DNA of 64,000 bases, taken from the NCBI GenBank assembly GCA_031769625.1, contig JAUIMM010002340.1, forward strand, positions 62,001-126,000. The letters are read 5' to 3'. The first letter of the stretch is position 1, and each line of letters begins with the position of its first letter. This DNA comes from Taudactylus pleione (taxonomy: Eukaryota > Chordata > Amphibia > Anura > Myobatrachidae). Made by a program: the position numbers and the translations under genes. The notes below the pieces were generated by a model. It saw only the letters and a list, made by a program, of their open reading frames with translations. It made no database searches and had not been told where the DNA came from. Below are positions 12,471-26,474 of the stretch, one piece after another.

Positions 12471-15400
12471 TTCTCTTAAACGCAACATGGGAGAAAAACC
12501 ATTTCACATCACATTTGTGGGTCTTGGTCTTCAACACATCCAGTGAAATTTTGAGCTGTCTGTGTTTGCTACAAGAGGAGATAACACAAAGTATGCGCTT
12601 TTGTTGTTTCCATTGCTTTCAAAGCATTTTGGCCTAAAACGTGCATTTGCTGTTTTCTCTTAAACGCAACATGGGAGAAAAACCATTTCACATCACATTT
12701 GTTGGTCTTGGTCTTCAACACATCCAGTGAAATTTTGAGCTGCCTGTGTTTGCTACAAGAGGAGATAACACAAAGTATGCACTTTTGTTGTTTCCATTGC
12801 TTTCAATGCATTTGGGCCTAAAACGTGCATTTGCTGTTTTCTCTTAAACGCAACATGGGAGAAAAACCATTTCACATCACATTTGTGGGTCTTGGTCTTC
12901 AAACACATCCAGTGAAATTTTTGAGCTGTCTGTGTTTGCTACAAGAGGAGATAACACAAAGTATGCGCTTTTGTTGTTTTCATTGCTTTCAATGTATTTT
13001 GGCCTAAAACGTGCATTTGCTGTTTTCTCTTAAACGCAACATGGGAGAAAAACCATTTCACATCACATTTGTTGGTCTTGGTCTTCAACACATCCAGTGA
13101 CATTTTGAGCTGTCTGTGTTTGCTACAAGAGGAGATAACACAAAGTATGCGCTTTTGTTGTTTCCATTGCTTTCAAAGCATTTTGGCCTAAAACGTGTAT
13201 TTGCTGTTTTCTCTTAAACGCAACATGGGAGAAAAACCATTTCACATCACATTTGTTGGTCTTGGTCTTCAACACATCCAGTGAAATTTTGAGCTGTCTG
13301 TGTTTGCTTACAAGAGGAGATAACACAAAGTATGCACTTTTGTTGTTTCCATTGCTTTCAATGCATTTTGGCCTAAAACGTGCATTTGCTGTTTTCTCTT
13401 AAACGCAACATGGGAGAAAAACCATTTCACATCACATTTGTTGGTCTTGGTCTTCAACACATCCAGTGAAATTTTGAGCTGCCTGTGTTTGCTACAAGAG
13501 GAGATAACACAAAGTATGCACTTTTGTTGTTTCCATTGCTTTCAATGCATTTGGGCCTAAAACGTGCATTTGCTGTTTTCTCTTAAACGCAACATGGGAG
13601 AAAAACCATTTCACATCACATTTGTGGGTCTTGGTCTTCAACACATCCAGTGAAATTTTGAGCTGTCTGTGTTTGCTACAAGAGGAGATAACACAAAGTA
13701 TGCGCTTTTGTTGTTTCCATTGCTTTCAAAGCATTTTGGCCTAAAACGTGCATTTGCTGTTTTCTCTTAAACGCAACATGGGAGAAAAACCATTTCACAT
13801 CACATTTGTTGGTCTTGGTCTTCAACACATCCAGTGAAATTTTGAGCTGTCTGTGTTTGCTACAAGAGGAGATAACACAAAGTATGCGCTTTTGTTGTTT
13901 CCATTGCTTTCAAAGCATTTTGGCCTAAAACGTGCATTTGCTGTTTTCTCTTAAACGCAACATGGGAGAAAAACCATTTCTAATCACATTTGTTGGTCTT
14001 GGTCTTCAACACATCCAGTGAAATGTTGAGCTGTCTGTGTTTGCTACAAGAGGAGATAACACAAAGTATGCGCTTTTGTTGTTTTCATTGCTTTCAATGT
14101 ATTTTGGACTAAAACGTGCATTTGCTGTTTTCTCTTAAACGCAACATGGGAGAAAAACCATTTCACATCACATTTGTGGGTCTTGGTCTTCAACACATCC
14201 AGTGAAATTTTGAGCTGCCTGTGTTTGCTACAAGAGGAGATAACACAAAGTATGCACTTTTGTTGTTTCCATTGCTTTCAATGCATTTGGGCCTAAAACG
14301 TGCATTTGCTGTTTTCTCTTAAACGCAACATGGGAGAAAAACCATTTCACATCACATTTGTGGGTCTTGGTCTTCAACACATCCAGTGAAATGTTGAGCT
14401 GTCTGTGTTTGCTACAAGAGGAGATAACACAAAGTATGCGCTTTTGTTGTTTTCATTGCTTTCAATGTATTTTGGCCTAAAACGTGCATTTGCTGTTTTC
14501 TCTTAAACGCAACATGGGAGAAAAACCATTTCACATCACATTTGTGGGTCTTGGTCTTCAACACATCCAGTGAAATTTTGAGCTGTCTGTGTTTGCTACA
14601 AGAGGAGATAACACAAAGTATGCGCTTTTGTTGTTTTCATTGCTTTCAAAGCATTTTGGCCTAAAACGTGCATTTGCTGTTTTCTCTTAAACGCAACATG
14701 GGAGAAAAACCATTTCACATCACATTTGTTGGTCTTGGTCTTCAACACATCCAGTGAAATTTTGAGCTGCCTGTGTTTGCTACAAGAGGAGATAACACAA
14801 AGTATGCACTTTTGTTGTTTCCATTGCTTTCAATGCATTTGGGCCTAAAACATGCATTTGCTGTTTTCTCTTAAACGCAACATGGGAGAAAAACCATTTC
14901 ACATCACATTTGTGGGTCTTGGTCTTCAACACATCCAGTGAAATTTTGAGCTGTCTGTGTTTGCTACAAGAGGAGATAACACAAAGTATGCGCTTTTGTT
15001 GTTTTCATTGCTTTCAATGTATTTTGGCCTAAAACGTGCATTTGCTGTTTTCTCTTAAACGCAACATGGGAGAAAAACCATTTCACATCACATTTGTTGG
15101 TCTTGGTCTTCAACACATCCAGTGAAATTTTGAGCTGTCTGTGTTTGCTACAAGAGGAGATAACACAAAGTATGCGCTTTTGTTGTTTCCATTGCTTTCA
15201 AAGCATTTTGGCCTAAAACGTGCATTTGCTGTTTTCTCTTAAACGCAACATGGGAGAAAAACCATTTCACATCACATTTGTTGGTCTTGGTCTTCAACAC
15301 ATCCAGTGAAATTTTGAGCTGTCTGTGTTTGCTACAAGAGGAGATAACACAAAGTATGCGCTTTTGTTGTTTCCATTGCTTTCAAAGCATTTTGGCCTAA

Positions 15401-18400
15401 AACGTGCATTTGCTGTTTTCTCTTAAACGCAACATGGGAGAAAAACCATTTCTAATCACATTTGTTGGTCTTGGTCTTCAACACATCCAGTGAAATTTTG
15501 AGCTGCCTGTGTTTGCTACAAGAGGAGATAACACAAAGTATGCGCTTTTGTTGTTTCCATTGCTTTCAATGCATTTTGGCCTAAAACGAGCAATTGCTGT
15601 TTTCTCTTAAACGCAACATGGGAGAAAAACCATTTCACATCACATTTGTGGGTATTGGTCTTCAACACATCCAGTGAAATTTTGAGCTGTCTGTGTTTGC
15701 TACAAGAGGAGATAACACAAAGTATGTGCTTTTGTTGTTTCCATTGCTTTCAAAGCATTTTGGCCTAAAACGTGCATTTGCTGTTTTCTCATAAACGCAA
15801 CATGGGAGAAAAACCATTTCACATCACATTTGTTGGTCTTGGTCTTCAACACATCCAGGGAAATTTTGAGCTGCCTGTGTTTGCTACAAGAGGAGATAAC
15901 AAAAAGTATGCGCTTTTGTTGTTTCCATTGCTTTCAAAGCATTTTGGCCTAAAACGTGCATTTGCTGTTTTCTCTTAAACGCAACATGGGAGAAAAACCA
16001 TTTCACATCACATTTGTTGGTCTTGGTCTTCAACACATCCAGTGAAATTTTGAGCTGTCTGTGTTTGCTACAAGAGGAGATAACACAAAGTAAGCACTTT
16101 TGTTGTTTCCATTGCTTTCAAAGCATTTTGGCCTAAAACGTGCATTTGCTGTTTTCTCTTAAACGCAACATGGGAGAAAAACCATTTCACATCACATTTG
16201 TTGGTCTTGGTCTTCAACACATCCAGTGAAATTTTGAGCTGTCTGTGTTTGCTACAAGAGGAGATAACACAAAGTATGCACTTTTGTTGTTTCCATTGCT
16301 TTCAATGCATTTTGGCCTAAAACGTGCATTTGCTGTTTTCTCTTAAACGCAACATGGGAGAAAAACCATTTCACATCACATTTGTTGGTCTTGGTCTTCA
16401 ACACATCCAGTGAAATTTTGAGCTGCCTGTGTTTGCTACAAGAGGAGATAACACAAAGTATGCACTTTTGTTGTTTCCATTGCTTTCAATGCATTTGGGC
16501 CTAAAACGTGCATTTGCTGTTTTCTCTTAAACGCAACATGGGAGAAAAACCATTTCACATCACATTTGTGGGTCTTGGTCTTCAACACATCCAGTGAAAT
16601 GTTGAGCTGTCTGTGTTTGCTACAAGAGGAGATAACACAAAGTATGCGCTTTTGTTGTTTTCATTGCTTTCAATGTATTTTGGCCTAAAACGTGCATTTG
16701 CTGTTTTCTCTTAAACGCAACATGGGAGAAAAACCATTTCACATCACATTTGTGGGTCTTGGTCTTCAACACATCCAGTGAAATTTTGAGCTGTCTGTGT
16801 TTGCTACAAGAGGAGATAACACAAAGTATGCGCTTTTGTTGTTTCCATTGCTTTCAAAGCATTTTGGCCTAAAACGTGCATTTGCTGTTTTCTCTTAAAC
16901 GCAACATGGGAGAAAAACCATTTCACATCACATTTGTTGGTCTTGGTCTTCAACACATCCAGTGAAATTTTGAGCTGCCTGTGTTTGCTACAAGAGGAGA
17001 TAACACAAAGTATGCACTTTTGTTGTTTCCATTGCTTTCAATGCATTTGGGCCTAAAACGTGCATTTGCTGTTTTCTCTTAAACGCAACATGGGAGAAAA
17101 ACCATTTCACATCACATTTGTGGGTCTTGGTCTTCAACACATCCAGTGAAATTTTGAGCTGTCTGTGTTTGCTACAAGAGGAGATAACACAAAGTATGCG
17201 CTTTTGTTGTTTTCATTGCTTTCAATGTATTTTGGCCTAAAACGTGCATTTGCTGTTTTCTCTTAAACGCAACATGGGAGAAAAAACCATTTCACATCAC
17301 ATTTGTTGGTCTTGGTCTTCAACACATCCAGTGAAATTTTGAGCTGTCTGTGTTTGCTACAAGAGGAGATAACACAAAGTATGCGCTTTTGTTGTTTCCA
17401 TTGCTTTCAAAGCATTTTTGCCTAAAACGTGCATTTGCTGTTTTCTCTTAAACGCAACATGGGAGAAAAACCATTTCACATCACATTTGTTGGTCTTGGT
17501 CTTCAACACATCCAGTGAAATTTTGAGCTGTCTGTGTTTGCTACAAGAGGAGATAACACAAAGTATGCGCTTTTGTTGTTTCCATTGCTTTCAAAGCATT
17601 TTGGCCTAAAACGTGCATTTGCTGTTTTCTCTTAAACACAACATGGGAGAAAAACCATTTCTAATCACATTTGTTGGTCTTGGTCTTCAACACATCCAGT
17701 GAAATTTTGAGATGCCTGTGTTTGCTACAAGAGGAGATAACACAAAGTATGCGCTTTTGTTGTTTCCATTGCTTTCAATGCATTTTGGCCTAAAACGAGC
17801 AATTGCTGTTTTCTCTTAAACGCAACATGGGAGAAAAACCATTTCACATCACATTTGTGGGTATTGGTCTTCAACACATCCAGTGAAATTTTGAGCTGTC
17901 TGTGTTTGCTACAAGAGGAGATAACACAAAGTATGTGCTTTTGTTGTTTCCATTGCTTTCAAAGCATTTTGGCCTAAAACGTGCATTTGCTGTTTTCTCT
18001 TAAACGCAACATGGGAGAAAAACCATTTCTAATCACATTTGTTGGTCTTGGTCTTCAACACATCCAGTGAAATTTTGAGCTGCCTGTGTTTGCTACAAGA
18101 GGAGATAACACAAAGTATGCGCTTTTGTTGTTTCCATTGCTTTCAATGCATTTTGGCCTAAAACGAGCAATTGCTGTTTTCTCTTAAACGCAACATGGGA
18201 GAAAAACCATTTCACATCACATTTGTGGGTATTGGTCTTCAACACATCCAGGGAAATTTTGAGCTGTCTGTGTTTGCTACAAGAGGAGATAACACAAAGT
18301 ATGTGCTTTTGTTGTTTCCATTGCTTTCAAAGCATTTTGGCCTAAAACGTGCATTTGCTGTTTTCTCTTAAAGGCAACATGGGAGAAAAACCATTTCACA

Positions 18401-20999
18401 TCACATTTGTTGGTCTTGGTCTTCAACACATCCAGTGACATTTTGAGCTGTCTGTGTTTGCTACAAGAGGAGATAACACAAAGTATGCACTTTTGTTGTT
18501 TCCATTGCTTTCAATGCATTTTGGCCTAAAACGTGCATTTGCTGTTTTCTCTTAAACGCAACATGGGAGAAAAACCATTTCACATCACATTTGTTGGTCT
18601 TGGTCTTCAACACATCCAGTGAAATTTTGAGCTGCCTGTGTTTGCTACAAGAGGAGATAACACAAAGTATGCACTTTTGTTGTTTCCATTGCTTTCAATG
18701 CATTTGGGCCTAAAACGTGCATTTGCTGTTTTCTCTTAAACGCAACATGGGAGAAAAACCATTTCACATCACATTTGTGGGTCTTGGTCTTCAACACATC
18801 CAGTGAAATGTTGAGCTGTCTATGTTTGCTACAAGAGGAGATAACACAAAGTATGCGCTTTTGTTGTTTTCATTGCTTTCAATGTATTTTGGCCTAAAAC
18901 GTGCATTTGCTGTTTTCTCTTAAACGCAACATGGGAGAAAAACCATTTCACATCACATTTGTGGGTCTTGGTCTTCAACACATCCAGTGAAATTTTGAGC
19001 TGTCTGTGTTTGCTACAAGAGGAGATAACACAAAGTATGCGCTTTTGTTGTTTCCATTGCTTTCAAAGCATTTTGGCCTAAAACGTGCATTTGCTGTTTT
19101 CTCTTAAACGCAACATGGGAGAAAAACCATTTCACATCACATTTGTTGGTCTTGGTCTTCAACACATCCAGTGAAATTTTGAGCTGTCTGTGTTTGCTAC
19201 AAGAGGAGATAACACAAAGTATGCGCTTTTGTTGTTTCCATTGCTTTCAAAGCATTTTGGCCTAAAACGTGCATTTGCTGTTTTCTCTTAAACACAATAT
19301 GGGAGAAAAACCATTTCTAATCACATTTGTTGGTCTTGGTCTTCAACACATCCAGTGAAATTTTGAGATGCCTGTGTTTGCTACAAGAGGAGATAACACA
19401 AAGTATGCGCTTTTGTTGTTTCCATTGCTTTCAATGCATTTTGGCCTAAAACGAGCAATTGCTGTTTTCTCTTAAACGCAACATGGGAGAAAAACCATTT
19501 CACATCACATTTGTGGGTATTGGTCTTCAACACATCCAGTGAAATTTTGAGCTGTCTGTGTTTGCTACAAGAGGAGATAACACAAAGTATGTGCTTTTGT
19601 TGTTTCCATTGCTTTCAAAGCATTTTGGCCTAAAACGTGCATTTGCTGTTTTCTCATAAACGCAACATGGGAGAAAAACCATTTCACATCACATTTGTTG
19701 GTCTTGGTCTTCAACACATCCAGGGAAATTTTGAGCTGTCTGTGTTTGCTACAAGAGGAGATAACACAAAGTATGCGCTTTTGTTGTTTCCATTGCTTTC
19801 AAAGCATTTTGGCCTAAAACGTGCATTTGCTGTTTTCTCTTAAACGCAACATGGGAGAAAAACCATTTCTAATCACATTTGTTGGTCTTGGTCTTCAACA
19901 CATCCAGTGAAATTTTGAGCTGCCTGTGTTTGCTACAAGAGGAGATAACACAAAGTATGCGCTTTTGTTGTTTCCATTGCTTTCAATGCATTTTGGCCTA
20001 AAACGAGCAATTGCTGTTTTCTCTTAAACCTAACATGAGAGAAAAACCATTTCACATCACATTTGTGGGTATTGGTCTTCAACACATCCAGGGAAATTTT
20101 GAGCTGTCTGTGTTTGCTACAAGAGGAGATAACACAAAGTATGTGCTTTTGTTGTTTCCATTGCTTTCAAAGCATTTTGGCCTAAAACGTGCATTTGCTG
20201 TTTTCTCTTAAACGCAACATGGGAGAAAAACCATTTCACATCACATTTGTTGGTCTTGGTCTTCAACACATCCAGTGAAATTTTGAGCTGTCTGTGTTTG
20301 CTACAAGAGGAGATAACACAAAGTATGCACTTTTGTTGTTTCCATTGCTTTCAATGCATTTTGGCCTAAAACGTGCATTTGCTGTTTTCTCTTAAACGCA
20401 ACATGGGAGAAAAACCATTTCACATCACATTTGTTGGTCTTGGTCTTCAACACATCCAGTGAAATTTTGAGCTGCCTGTGTTTGCTACAAGAGGAGAGAA
20501 CACAAAGTATGCACTTTTGTTGTTTCCATTGCTTTCAATGCATTTGGGCCTAAAACGTGCATTTGCTGTTTTCTCTTAAACGCAACATGGGAGAAAAACC
20601 ATTTCACATCACATTTGTGGGTCTTGGTCTTCAACACATCCAGTGAAATGTTGAGCTGTCTGTGTTTGCTACAAGAGGAGATAACACAAAGTATGCGCTT
20701 TTGTTGTTTTCATTGCTTTCAATGTATTTTGGCCTAAAACGTGCATTTGCTGTTTTCTCTTAAACGCAACATGGGAGAAAAAACCATTTCACATCACATT
20801 TGTGGGTCTTGGTCTTCAACACATCCAGTGAAATTTTGAGCTGTCTGTGTTTGCTACAAGAGGAGATAACACAAAGTATGCGCTTTTGTTGTTTCCATTG
20901 CTTTCAAAGCATTTTGGCCTAAAACGTGCATTTGCTGTTTTCTCTTAAACGCAACATGGGAGAAAAACCATTTCACATCACATTTGTTGGTCTTGGTCT

Positions 21000-23570
21000 T
21001 CAACACATCCAGTGAAATTTTGAGCTGCCTGTGTTTGCTACAAGAGGAGATAACACAAAGTATGCACTTTTGTTGTTTCCATTGCTTTCAATGCATTTGG
21101 TCCTAAAACGTGCATTTGCTGTTTTCTCTTAAACGCAACATGGGAGAAAAACCATTTCACATCACATTTGTGGGTCTTGGTCTTCAACACATCCAGTGAA
21201 ATTTTGAGCTGTCTGTGTTTGCTACAAGAGGAGATAACACAAAGTATGCGCTTTTGTTGTTTTCATTGCTTTCAATGTATTTTGGCCTAAAACGTGCATT
21301 TGCTGTTTTCTCTTAAACGCAACATGGGAGAAAAACCATTTCACATCACATTTGTTGGTCTTGGTCTTCAACACATCCAGTGAAATTTTGAGCTGTCTGT
21401 GTTTGCTACAAGAGGAGATAACACAAAGTATGCGCTTTTGTTGTTTCCATTGCTTTCAAAGCATTTTGGCCTAAAACGTGCATTTGCTGTTTTCTCTTAA
21501 ACGCAACATGGGAGAAAAACCATTTCACATCACATTTGTTGGTCTTGGTCTTCAACACATCCAGTGAAATTTTGAGCTGTCTGTGTTTGCTACAAGAGGA
21601 GATAACACAAAGTATGCGCTTTTGTTGTTTCCATTGCTTTCAAAGCATTTTGGCCTAAAACGTGCATTTGCTGTTTTCTCTTAAACGCAACATGGGAGAA
21701 AAACCATTTCTAATCACAGTTGTTGGTCTTGGTCTTCAACACATCCAGTGAAATTTTGAGCTGCCTGTGTTTGCTACAAGAGGAGATAACACAAAGTATG
21801 CGCTTTTGTTGTTTCCATTGCTTTCAATGCATTTTGGCCTAAAACGAGCAATTGCTGTTTTCTCTTAAACGCAACATGGGAGAAAAACCATTTCACATCA
21901 CATTTGTGGGTATTGGTCTTCAACACATCCAGTGAAATTTTGAGCTGTCTGTGTTTGCTACAAGAGGAGATAACACAAAGTATGTGCTTTTGTTGTTTCC
22001 ATTGCTTTCAAAGCATTTTGGCCTAAAACGTGCATTTGCTGTTTTCTCATAAACGCAACATGGGAGAAAAACCATTTCACATCACATTTGTTGGTCTTGG
22101 TCTTCAACACATCCAGGGAAATTTTGAGCTGCCTGTGTTTGCTACAAGAGGAGATAACAAAAAGTATGCGCTTTTGTTGTTTCCATTGCTTTCAAAGCAT
22201 TTTGGCCTAAAACGTGCATTTGCTGTTTTCTCTTAAACGCAACATGGGAGAAAAACCATTTCACATCACATTTGTTGGTCTTGGTCTTCAACACATCCAG
22301 TGAAATTTTGAGCTGCCTGTGTTTGCTACAAGAGGAGATAACACAAAGTATGCACTTTTGTTGTTTCCATTGCTTTCAATGCATTTGGTCCTAAAACGTG
22401 CATTTGCTGTTTTCTCTTAAACGCAACATGGGAGAAAAACCATTTCACATCACATTTGTGGGTCTTGGTCTTCAACACATCCAGTGAAATTTTGAGCTGT
22501 CTGTGTTTGCTACAAGAGGAGATAACACAAAGTATGCGCTTTTGTTGTTTTCATTGCTTTCAATGTATTTTGGCCTAAAACGTGCATTTGCTGTTTTCTC
22601 TTAAACGCAACATGGGAGAAAAACCATTTCACATCACATTTGTTGGTCTTGGTCTTCAACACATCCAGTGAAATTTTGAGCTGTCTGTGTTTGCTACAAG
22701 AGGAGATAACACAAAGTATGCGCTTTTGTTGTTTCCATTGCTTTCAAAGCATTTTGGCCTAAAACGTGCATTTGCTGTTTTCTCTTAAACGCAACATGGG
22801 AGAAAAACCATTTCACATCACATTTGTTGGTCTTGGTCTTCAACACATCCAGTGAAATTTTGAGCTGTCTGTGTTTGCTACAAGAGGAGATAACACAAAG
22901 TATGCGCTTTTGTTGTTTCCATTGCTTTCAAAGCATTTTGGCCTAAAACGTGCATTTGCTGTTTTCTCTTAAACGCAACATGGGAGAAAAACCATTTCTA
23001 ATCACAGTTGTTGGTCTTGGTCTTCAACACATCCAGTGAAATTTTGAGCTGCCTGTGTTTGCTACAAGAGGAGATAACACAAAGTATGCGCTTTTGTTGT
23101 TTCCATTGCTTTCAATGCATTTTGGCCTAAAACGAGCAATTGCTGTTTTCTCTTAAACGCAACATGGGAGAAAAACCATTTCACATCACATTTGTGGGTA
23201 TTGGTCTTCAACACATCCAGTGAAATTTTGAGCTGTCTGTGTTTGCTACAAGAGGAGATAACACAAAGTATGTGCTTTTGTTGTTTCCATTGCTTTCAAA
23301 GCATTTTGGCCTAAAACGTGCATTTGCTGTTTTCTCATAAACGCAACATGGGAGAAAAACCATTTCACATCACATTTGTTGGTCTTGGTCTTCAACACAT
23401 CCAGGGAAATTTTGAGCTGCCTGTGTTTGCTACAAGAGGAGATAACAAAAAGTATGCGCTTTTGTTGTTTCCATTGCTTTCAAAGCATTTTGGCCTAAAA
23501 CGTGCATTTGCTGTTTTCTCTTAAACGCAACATGGGAGAAAAACCATTTCACATCACATTTGTTGGTCTT
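21000..23570 (+). repeat. Nested 1,288-bp tandem duplication (7 monomers)
   Basis: Rare markers occur twice here, 1,288 bases apart: tttggtcc near 21098 and 22386, taatcacagt at 21711 and 22999, and the ctcataaac monomers at 22030 and 23318. The corresponding segment of the second large copy has each only once (34355, 34967, 35286). The event is therefore either a gain in copy 1 after the large duplication or a loss in copy 2. The unit borders are approximate because adjacent monomers are nearly identical. Confidence 0.85.
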
Positions 23571-25479
23571 GGTCTTCAACACATCCAGTGAAATTTTGAG
23601 CTGTCTGTGTTTGCTACAAGAGGAGATAACACAAAGTATGCACTTTTGTTGTTTCCATTGCTTTCAAAGCATTTTGGCCTAAAACGTGCATTTGCTGTTT
23701 TCTCTTAAACGCAACATGGGAGAAAAACCATTTCACATCACATTTGTTGGTCTTGGTCTTCAACACATCCAGTGAAATTTTGAGCTGTCTGTGTTTGCTA
23801 CAAGAGGAGATAACACAAAGTATGCACTTTTGTTGTTTCCATTGCTTTCAATGCATTTTGGCCTAAAACGTGCATTTGCTGTTTTCTCTTAAACGCAACA
23901 TGGGAGAAAAACCATTTCACATCACATTTGTTGGTCTTGGTCTTCAACACATCCAGTGAAATTTTGAGCTGCCTGTGTTTGCTACAAGAGGAGATAACAC
24001 AAAGTATGCACTTTTGTTGTTTCCATTGCTTTCAATGCATTTGGGCCTAAAACGTGCATTTGCTGTTTTCTCTTAAACGCAACATGGGAGAAAAACCATT
24101 TCACATCACATTTGTGGGTCTTGGTCTTCAACACATCCAGTGAAATTTTGAGCTGTCTGTGTTTGCTACAAGAGGAGATAACACAAAGTATGCGCTTTTG
24201 TTGTTTTCATTGCTTTCAATGTATTTTGGCCTAAAACGTGCATTTGCTGTTTTCTCTTAAACGCAACATGGGAGAAAAACCATTTCACATCACATTTGTT
24301 GGTCTTGGTCTTCAACACATCCAGTGAAATTTTGAGCTGTCTGTGTTTGCTACAAGAGGAGATAACACAAAGTATGCGCTTTTGTTGTTTCCATTGCTTT
24401 CAAAGCATTTTGGCCTAAAACGTGCATTTGCTGTTTTCTCTTAAACGCAACATGGGAGAAAAACCATTTCACATCACATTTGTTGGTCTTGGTCTTCAAC
24501 ACATCCAGTGAAATTTTGAGCTGTCTGTGTTTGCTACAAGAGGAGATAACACAAAGTATGCGCTTTTGTTGTTTCCATTGCTTTCAAAGCATTTTGGCCT
24601 AAAACGTGCATTTGCTGTTTTCTCTTAAACACAACATGGGAGAAAAACCATTTCTAATCACATTTGTTGGTCTTGGTCTTCAACACATCCAGTGAAATTT
24701 TGAGATGCCTGTGTTTGCTACAAGAGGAGATAACACAAAGTATGCGCTTTTGTTGTTTCCATTGCTTTCAATGCATTTTGGCCTAAAACGAGCAATTGCT
24801 GTTTTCTCTTAAACGCAACATGGGAGAAAAACCATTTCACATCACATTTGTGGGTATTGGTCTTCAACACATCCAGTGAAATTTTGAGCTGTCTGTGTTT
24901 GCTACAAGAGGAGATAACACAAAGTATGTGCTTTTGTTGTTTCCATTGCTTTCAAAGCATTTTGGCCTAAAACGTGCATTTGCTGTTTTCTCATAAACGC
25001 AACATGGGAGAAAAACCATTTCACATCACATTTGTTGGTCTTGGTCTTCAACACATCCAGGGAAATTTTGAGCTGTCTGTGTTTGCTACAAGAGGAGATA
25101 ACACAAAGTATGCGCTTTTGTTGTTTCCATTGCTTTCAAAGCATTTTGGCCTAAAACGTGCATTTGCTGTTTTCTCTTAAACGCAACATGGGAGAAAAAC
25201 CATTTCTAATCACATTTGTTGGTCTTGGTCTTCAACACATCCAGTGAAATTTTGAGCTGCCTGTGTTTGCTACAAGAGGAGATAACACAAAGTATGCGCT
25301 TTTGTTGTTTCCATTGCTTTCAATGCATTTTGGCCTAAAACGAGCAATTGCTGTTTTCTCTTAAACGCAACATGGGAGAAAAACCATTTCACATCACATT
25401 TGTGGGTATTGGTCTTCAACACATCCAGGGAAATTTTGAGCTGTCTGTGTTTGCTACAAGAGGAGATAACACAAAGTAT

Positions 25480-25492
25480 GTGCTTTTGTTTC
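25480..25492 (+). repeat. Three-base deletion shared with 37.26 kb
   Basis: The usual tatgtgcttttgttgtttcc reads tatgtgcttttgtttcc. The same deletion occurs at about 37264, at the expected 11,784 offset, so it predates the large duplication. It is a useful homology marker. Confidence 0.9.
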
Positions 25493-26474
25493 CATTGCTT
25501 TCAAAGCATTTTGGCCTAAAACGTGCATTTGCTGTTTTCTCTTAAACGCAACATGGGAGAAAAACCATTTCACATCACATTTGTTGGTCTTGGTCTTCAA
25601 CACATCCAGTGAAATTTTGAGCTGTCTGTGTTTGCTAGAAGAGGAGATAACACAAAATATGCACTTTTGTTGTTTCCATTGCTTTCAATGCATTTTGGCC
25701 TAAAACGTGCATTTGCTGTTTTCTCTTAAACGCAACATGGGAGAAAAACCATTTCACATCACATTTGTTGGTCTTGGTCTTCAACACATCCAGTGAAATT
25801 TTGAGCTGCCTGTGTTTGCTACAAGAGGAGATAACACAAAGTATGCACTTTTGTTGTTTCCATTGCTTTCAATGCATTTGGGCCTAAAAACGTGCATTTG
25901 CTGTTTTCTCTTAAACGCAACATGGGAGAAAAAACCATTTCACATCACATTTGTGGGTCTTGGTCTTCAACACATCCAGTGAAATGTTGAGCTGTCTGTG
26001 TTTGCTACAAGAGGAGATAACACAAAGTATGCGCTTTTGTTGTTTTCATTGCTTTCAATGTATTTTGGCCTAAAACGTGCATTTGCTGTTTTCTCTTAAA
26101 CGCAACATGGGAGAAAAACCATTTCACATCACATTTGTGGGTCTTGGTCTTCAACACATCCAGTGAAATTTTGAGCTGTCTGTGTTTGCTACAAGAGGAG
26201 ATAACACAAAGTATGCGCTTTTGTTGTTTCCATTGCTTTCAAAGCATTTTGGCCTAAAACGTGCATTTGCTGTTTTCTCATAAACGCAACATGGGAGAAA
26301 AACCATTTCACATCACATTTTGTTGGTCTTGGTCTTCAACACATCCAGGGAAATTTTGAGCTGTCTGTGTTTGCTACAAGAGGAGATAACACAAAGTATG
26401 CGCTTTTGTTGTTTCCATTGCTTTCAAAGCATTTTGGCCTAAAACGTGCATTTGCTGTTTTCTCTTAAACGCAA

